From: Monoplex corrugatus
Lineage: Eukaryota; Mollusca; Gastropoda; Littorinimorpha; Ranellidae
Reading direction: 5' to 3'
DNA: 64,000 nt
NCBI GenBank assembly: GCA_030674185.1
Contig: CM060311.1
Coordinates: 99,751,513-99,815,512, forward strand
Positions 54,001-59,508 of the stretch are shown piece after piece. Within the stretch, counting starts at the first letter, position 1; the number at the start of each line of letters is the position of its first letter. The notes under the pieces are model-generated. The model was given only the letters and a program-made list of their open reading frames with translations, searched no databases and had not been told where the DNA came from. A program made the translations under genes and the position numbers.

Positions 54001-57000
54001 TGTAACGTGTTGAGTATTGTTGATGTCTTTTTTCTGGTTTTATAGTTTTGTAACGTGTTGAGTATTGCTGTTGTCTTTTTTCTGGTTTTATAGTTTTGTA
54101 ACGTGTTGAGTATTGTTGTTGTCTTTTTTCTGGTTTTATAGTTTTATAACGTGTTGAGTATTGTTGATGTCTTTTTTCTGGTTTTATAGTTTTTAACGTG
54201 TTGAGTATTGTTGGTGTCTTTTTTCTGGTTTTCTGGTTTTGTAACGTGTTGAGTATTGTATGTCTTTTTTCTGGTTTTATAGTTTTGTAACGTGTTGAGT
54301 ATTGTTGATGTCTTTTTTCTGGTTTTATAGTTTTGTAACGTGTTGAGTATTGTTGTCTTTTTTCTGGTTTTATAGTTTTGTAACGTGTTGAGTATTGTTG
54401 ATGTCTTTTTCTGGTTTTATAGTTTTGTAACGTGTTGAGTATTGTTGATGTCTTTTTTCTGGTTTTATAGTTTTGTAACGTGTTGAGTATTGTTGATGTC
54501 TTTTTTCTGGTTTTATAGTTTTGTAACGTGTTGAGTATTGTTGATGTCTTTTTTCTGGTTTTATAGTTTTGTAACGTGTTGAGTATTGTTGATGTCTTTT
54601 TTTCTGGTTTTATAGTTTTGTAACGTGTTGAGTATTGTTGATGTCTTTTTCTGGTTTTATAGTTTTGTAACGTGTTGAGTATTGTTGATGTCTTTTTTCT
54701 GGTTTTATGTTTTGTAACGTGTTGAGTATTGTTGATGTCTTTTTTCTGGTTTTATAGTTTTGTAACGTGTTGAGTATTGTTGATGTCTTTTTTCTGGTTT
54801 TATCGTTTTGTAACGTGTTGAGTATTGTTGATGTCTTTTTTCTGGTTTTATCGTTTTGTAACGTGTTGAGTATTGTTGTCTTTTTTCTGGTTTTATCGTT
54901 TTGTAACGTGTTGAGTATTGTTGTTGTCTTTTTTCTGGTTTTATCGTTTTGTAACGTGTTGAGTATTGTTGTCTTTTTCTGGTTTTATCGTTTTGTAACG
55001 TGTTGAGTATTGTTGATGTCTTTTTTCTGGTTTTAATCGTTTTGTAACGTGTTGAGTATTGTTGATGTCTTTTTTCTGGTTTTATAGTTTTGTAACGTGT
55101 TGAGTATTGTTGATGTCTTTTTTCTGGTTTTATAGTTTTGTAACGTGTTGAGTATTGTTGATGTCTTTTTTCTGGTTTTATAGTTTTGTAACGTGTTGAG
55201 TATTGTTGATGTCTTTTTCTGGTTTTATAGTTTTGTAACGTGTTGAGTATTGTTGATGTCTTTTTTCTGGTTTTATAGTTTTGTAACGTGTTGAGTATTG
55301 TTGATGTCTTTTTTCTGGTTTTATAGTTTTGTAACGTGTTGAGTATTGCTGTTGTCTTTTTTCTGGTTTTATAGTTTTGTAACGTGTTGAGTATTGTTGT
55401 TGTCTTTTTTCTGGTTTTATAGTTTTGATAACGTGTTGAGTATTGTTGATGTCTTTTTTCTGGTTTTATAGTTTTGTAACGTGTTGAGTATTGTTGATGT
55501 CTTTTTCTGGTTTTATAGTTTTGTAACGTGTTGAGTATTGTTTGTCTTTTTTCTGGTTTTATAGTTTTGTAACGTGTTGAGTATTGTTGATGTCTTTTTT
55601 CTGGTTTTATAGTTTTGTAACATGTTGAGTATTGTTGATGTCTTTTTTCTGGTTTTATAGTTTTGTAACGTGTTGAGTATTGTTGATGTCTTTTTCTGGT
55701 TTTATAGTTTTGTAACGTGTTGAGTATTGCTGTTGTCTTTTTCTGGTTTTATTGTTTTGTAACGTGTTGAGTATTGTTGATGTCTTTTTTCTGGTTTTAT
55801 CGTTTTGTAACGTGTTGAGTATTGTTGATGTCTTTTTTCTGGTTTTATAGTTTTGTAACGTGTTGAGTATTGTTGATGTCTTTTTTCTGGTTTTATAGTT
55901 TTGTAACGTGTTGAGTATTGTTGATGTCTTTTTTCTGGTTTTATGGTTTTGTAACGTGTTGAGTATTGTTGATGTCTTTTTTCTGGTTTTATAGTTTTGT
56001 AACGTGTTGAGTATTGTTGATGTCTTTTTTCTGGTTTTATGGTTTTGTAAAGTGTTGAGTATTGTTGATGTCTTTTTATAGTTTTGTAAAGTGTTGAGTA
56101 TTGTTGATGTCTTTTTTCTGGTTTTATATGTTTTGTAACGTGTTGAGTATTGTTGATGTCTTTTTTCTGGTTTTATGGTTTTGTAAAGTGTTGAGTATTG
56201 TTGATGTCTTTTTATAGTTTGTAACGTGTTGAGTATTGTTGTTGGACATGTTATGTACGTATGATTTGATTGCTATAAAAGTGATTTTGAAACATTGCAT
56301 GTAATATGTTGGTTTCAGTGATTCGTTCCTTTGACGTTAACAAGCCGGGCTGTGAGGTGGATGACCTGCAGGGTGGCGTGGCTGGTGGCAGCATATTGAG
56401 AGGAGTTCTCAAGGTAAACTACTTACAAACTTCAAACTTAACCGCCAGTTTGAAATGATGTTAAGTATTCAAATACGCATTCACACATTGCTTCGTTCTC
56501 TCGGTCACACATACATTTGTGCAAAATGCAATATGGCCTACAGATAAGAATTTTTTGCAATGAATGCGTTGATATACATTATTATTAGTGAATATGTGGT
56601 ATTAGCTGTATCATCTTAATACATGAATATGATAATTGGGATGTTAACTCTTAACGTCCTGTATTGCACCATACCGCACGAACTGTGTAGTCCTGAACCG
56701 CACCATACCACACTGATCAATATGCGTTACTTGGACCCGTTGCTAAGGAAGTGAGAGCTCTCCAGTATAGGGAGGAAGCTTTTACAACAACCAGAAAGCA
56801 TTCTACTTTCGTCTCATATCATGGTCTTTTAGTTTTGAGCAGACAACATCGGTTTTTGATCAATCTTTGGTAAGTGTTGTTTCACGACGATTTTTCAAAC
56901 AAAATGGCGGATTGGCGAAAAGTAGATGATGATCTTTTCAATGAGTTCATTGACGAATTGTGTGCTGAGCGTGCTTTAGGACTAGGAGATGACAAACTAG

Positions 57001-58757
57001 AGTGATGTAAGTATGGGAACTGATGTTTCTTCCGTTCATACAAGCGATCTTTCTGATCTGAATGCAATTTTGTCTGTCGACGATTCTGACGACGACTCAT
57101 CTGCTGAGTGGTCCGACACTATTGAAGACCATAGGATTCCCACTTTTGATCATTCTGTGGGCCCTACAGTGCCTTTAGGACTTGATGCAGAGTCTGTAGA
57201 ATATTTTCTACAGTTATTTCCATGCACTATGCCGGGAAAAAATCAGTGAGGAGACGAACAGATATGCACTCCGAAAAGGAGCAGCCAACTTCCAACCAAC
57301 ATCTGAGGAATAAATTAATGCATATTTGGGCATGCTTTTTCTGATGGGTGTGATTCAACTACCAAACTATAGGTGTTATTGGAGCAAGAGGCCAGAGGTT
57401 GGGCAACCAACAATAGCAAATATTATGCCAAGAAATAGGTATGAACAACTGACAGCCTATTTTCACCTCAATGATTCCACCACGAATCCACGCACCAGCC
57501 CCAACCATGACAAGCTCCACAAAGTCAGGCCTGTCTTGGACAATGCCAAAGCAAAGTTTGCCTCACACTATTAGCCACATAAAAAGATGAGTGTAGATGA
57601 GGCCATGATAAAATTCAAAGGCAGGTGCTCCTTTCTTCAGTATGTCCCCTCAAAACCCACCAAATGGGGCATCAAAGCATGGGCTCTTGCGGATTCGGAG
57701 TCTTACTATCTAAGAAAGTTTCCACATTTTCATGCACAGTTGATATCGTATTGAAACGTTTGTGCGTCACTACAGAAACAATCGCAAATGCCCACTTTTG
57801 ATTCGCATTTAGAGAGAATCGATCATTATTTGCTCTTTTACTGAGTTTTATCTAGAAAATCTTATCTGTTTTTAATAAACAATAAAAGCAAAATTGTATC
57901 CTTACCTCAGTTTGCTTGCCACACACACACACCAAACAGGAGATGCCGACACTTATGGTGACGTGGAGCAGATGTGATGTGCGTTTCAAAGCGTCGGGTG
58001 GAGACAAGTCAACCAATGTCCAGCTTGTGTTTGAGCATACATGGGCCATGTGCCGCTTGTCACGTACACATTTTCTTTGTTCTCAAACACTTTAGATTGA
58101 GAGGATGGGGCCAAGATAATTGACTTTGATGATGAGCAAGAAGGATAGGTTGTGTGCGTTACACTAGGAAGCAAAACGTGCCACGCTGTAAGCCCTTCAG
58201 AGAAACTTGCGTTCAGCTTCATATTTCAACGAACTGAATCATGAGCAGGAAGAACGATCCCCAAAGATGCATTTTGGAGTAATTTTGAATCGGTTGAAGC
58301 ACAACTGTGTTGTGTGGGTAGAACGGAATGCAAGCGTTATCTGTGGAAACTAATGAACGCACGATCGCCATATTTTGGGATGCACCAAACGCAACTTGTA
58401 GCATGAAGTTTTGCAATGGCTTATTGTGGGTGGGATTAATGTTTTATTTACTAGCAGGACACACACAATTCATTTGTGTGTTGCTTGTTCTGATTAAGTT
58501 ACACTGTTATACAAGTTTCAACCCAAGCCATGTCCCACTTTCTGGCGCCTTTTTTGTCACAACCACAGACAAAATAAAAACAATAAAAAATCAGGCAAAC
58601 ACAAATGGTGATGAACAATGCTTTATTTTGTTGAAGAAACATGTCGCCAAACTGACTGAAATAAAAAAAACTCCAACATATGCAAAGGCAGCCAAAACTA
58701 AAGCTGAAGTGAGGGCCCTATCATTCTGTTGGGTGATTCCAGTATTGTAGATGTGCC

Positions 58758-58796
<39 letters not shown>

Positions 58797-59433
58797 GTAG
58801 GCCTCCTTCAGTCATGGCTGACCATGGACAAAGTACATCCGTTCTAATGTCTAGATGGGCTGTCTGCTTGGTCCAAGCAGCGTCGCCTGTGACTGTAGAG
58901 ACCAATGCGAGAGAGGCAGTCTCTGTCGCAGTGGTCGCATGTGTATGCTGATGCTGGTCTGTTGGCTGTCATCCCTTTTCTGCGAACTCGCTTTTCTGCT
59001 GCAGCAGCTGACAGTTTGTCCTCACTAATCCGCAGCTGTTTCTTGAGAGTGGTTCTCCAGGTGTTGCGGTCATCTGTGAGGTCCTCCCAGGACTCGGTGT
59101 TGATCTCAAGCGCCTTCATGTCACATTTGCAAACGTCTTTGTATCTCAGTTGTGGGTGGCCAGTGTTTCTCTGCCCTGTGGCAAGCTCACCATAAAGGAT
59201 GTCTTTTGGGATGCGACTATCTTGCATGCAGTGAACGTGGCCCAACCAACGCAGTTGACGCTGTATCAGCATGTATGCATGGTTGGGAGGCCAGCGCGGG
59301 TCAGGACTTCGGCGTTGGTCACCTTGTCTTGCCAGGACTGGTGGGGGTGCTGGTTTAGTCGCCAGCAATTCGACCCTGTGACAGGTAGTACCGGGTTCCA
59401 GGTTATCAGTAGCAGGTACATCTATCTGTACCT

Positions 59434-59508
<75 letters not shown>

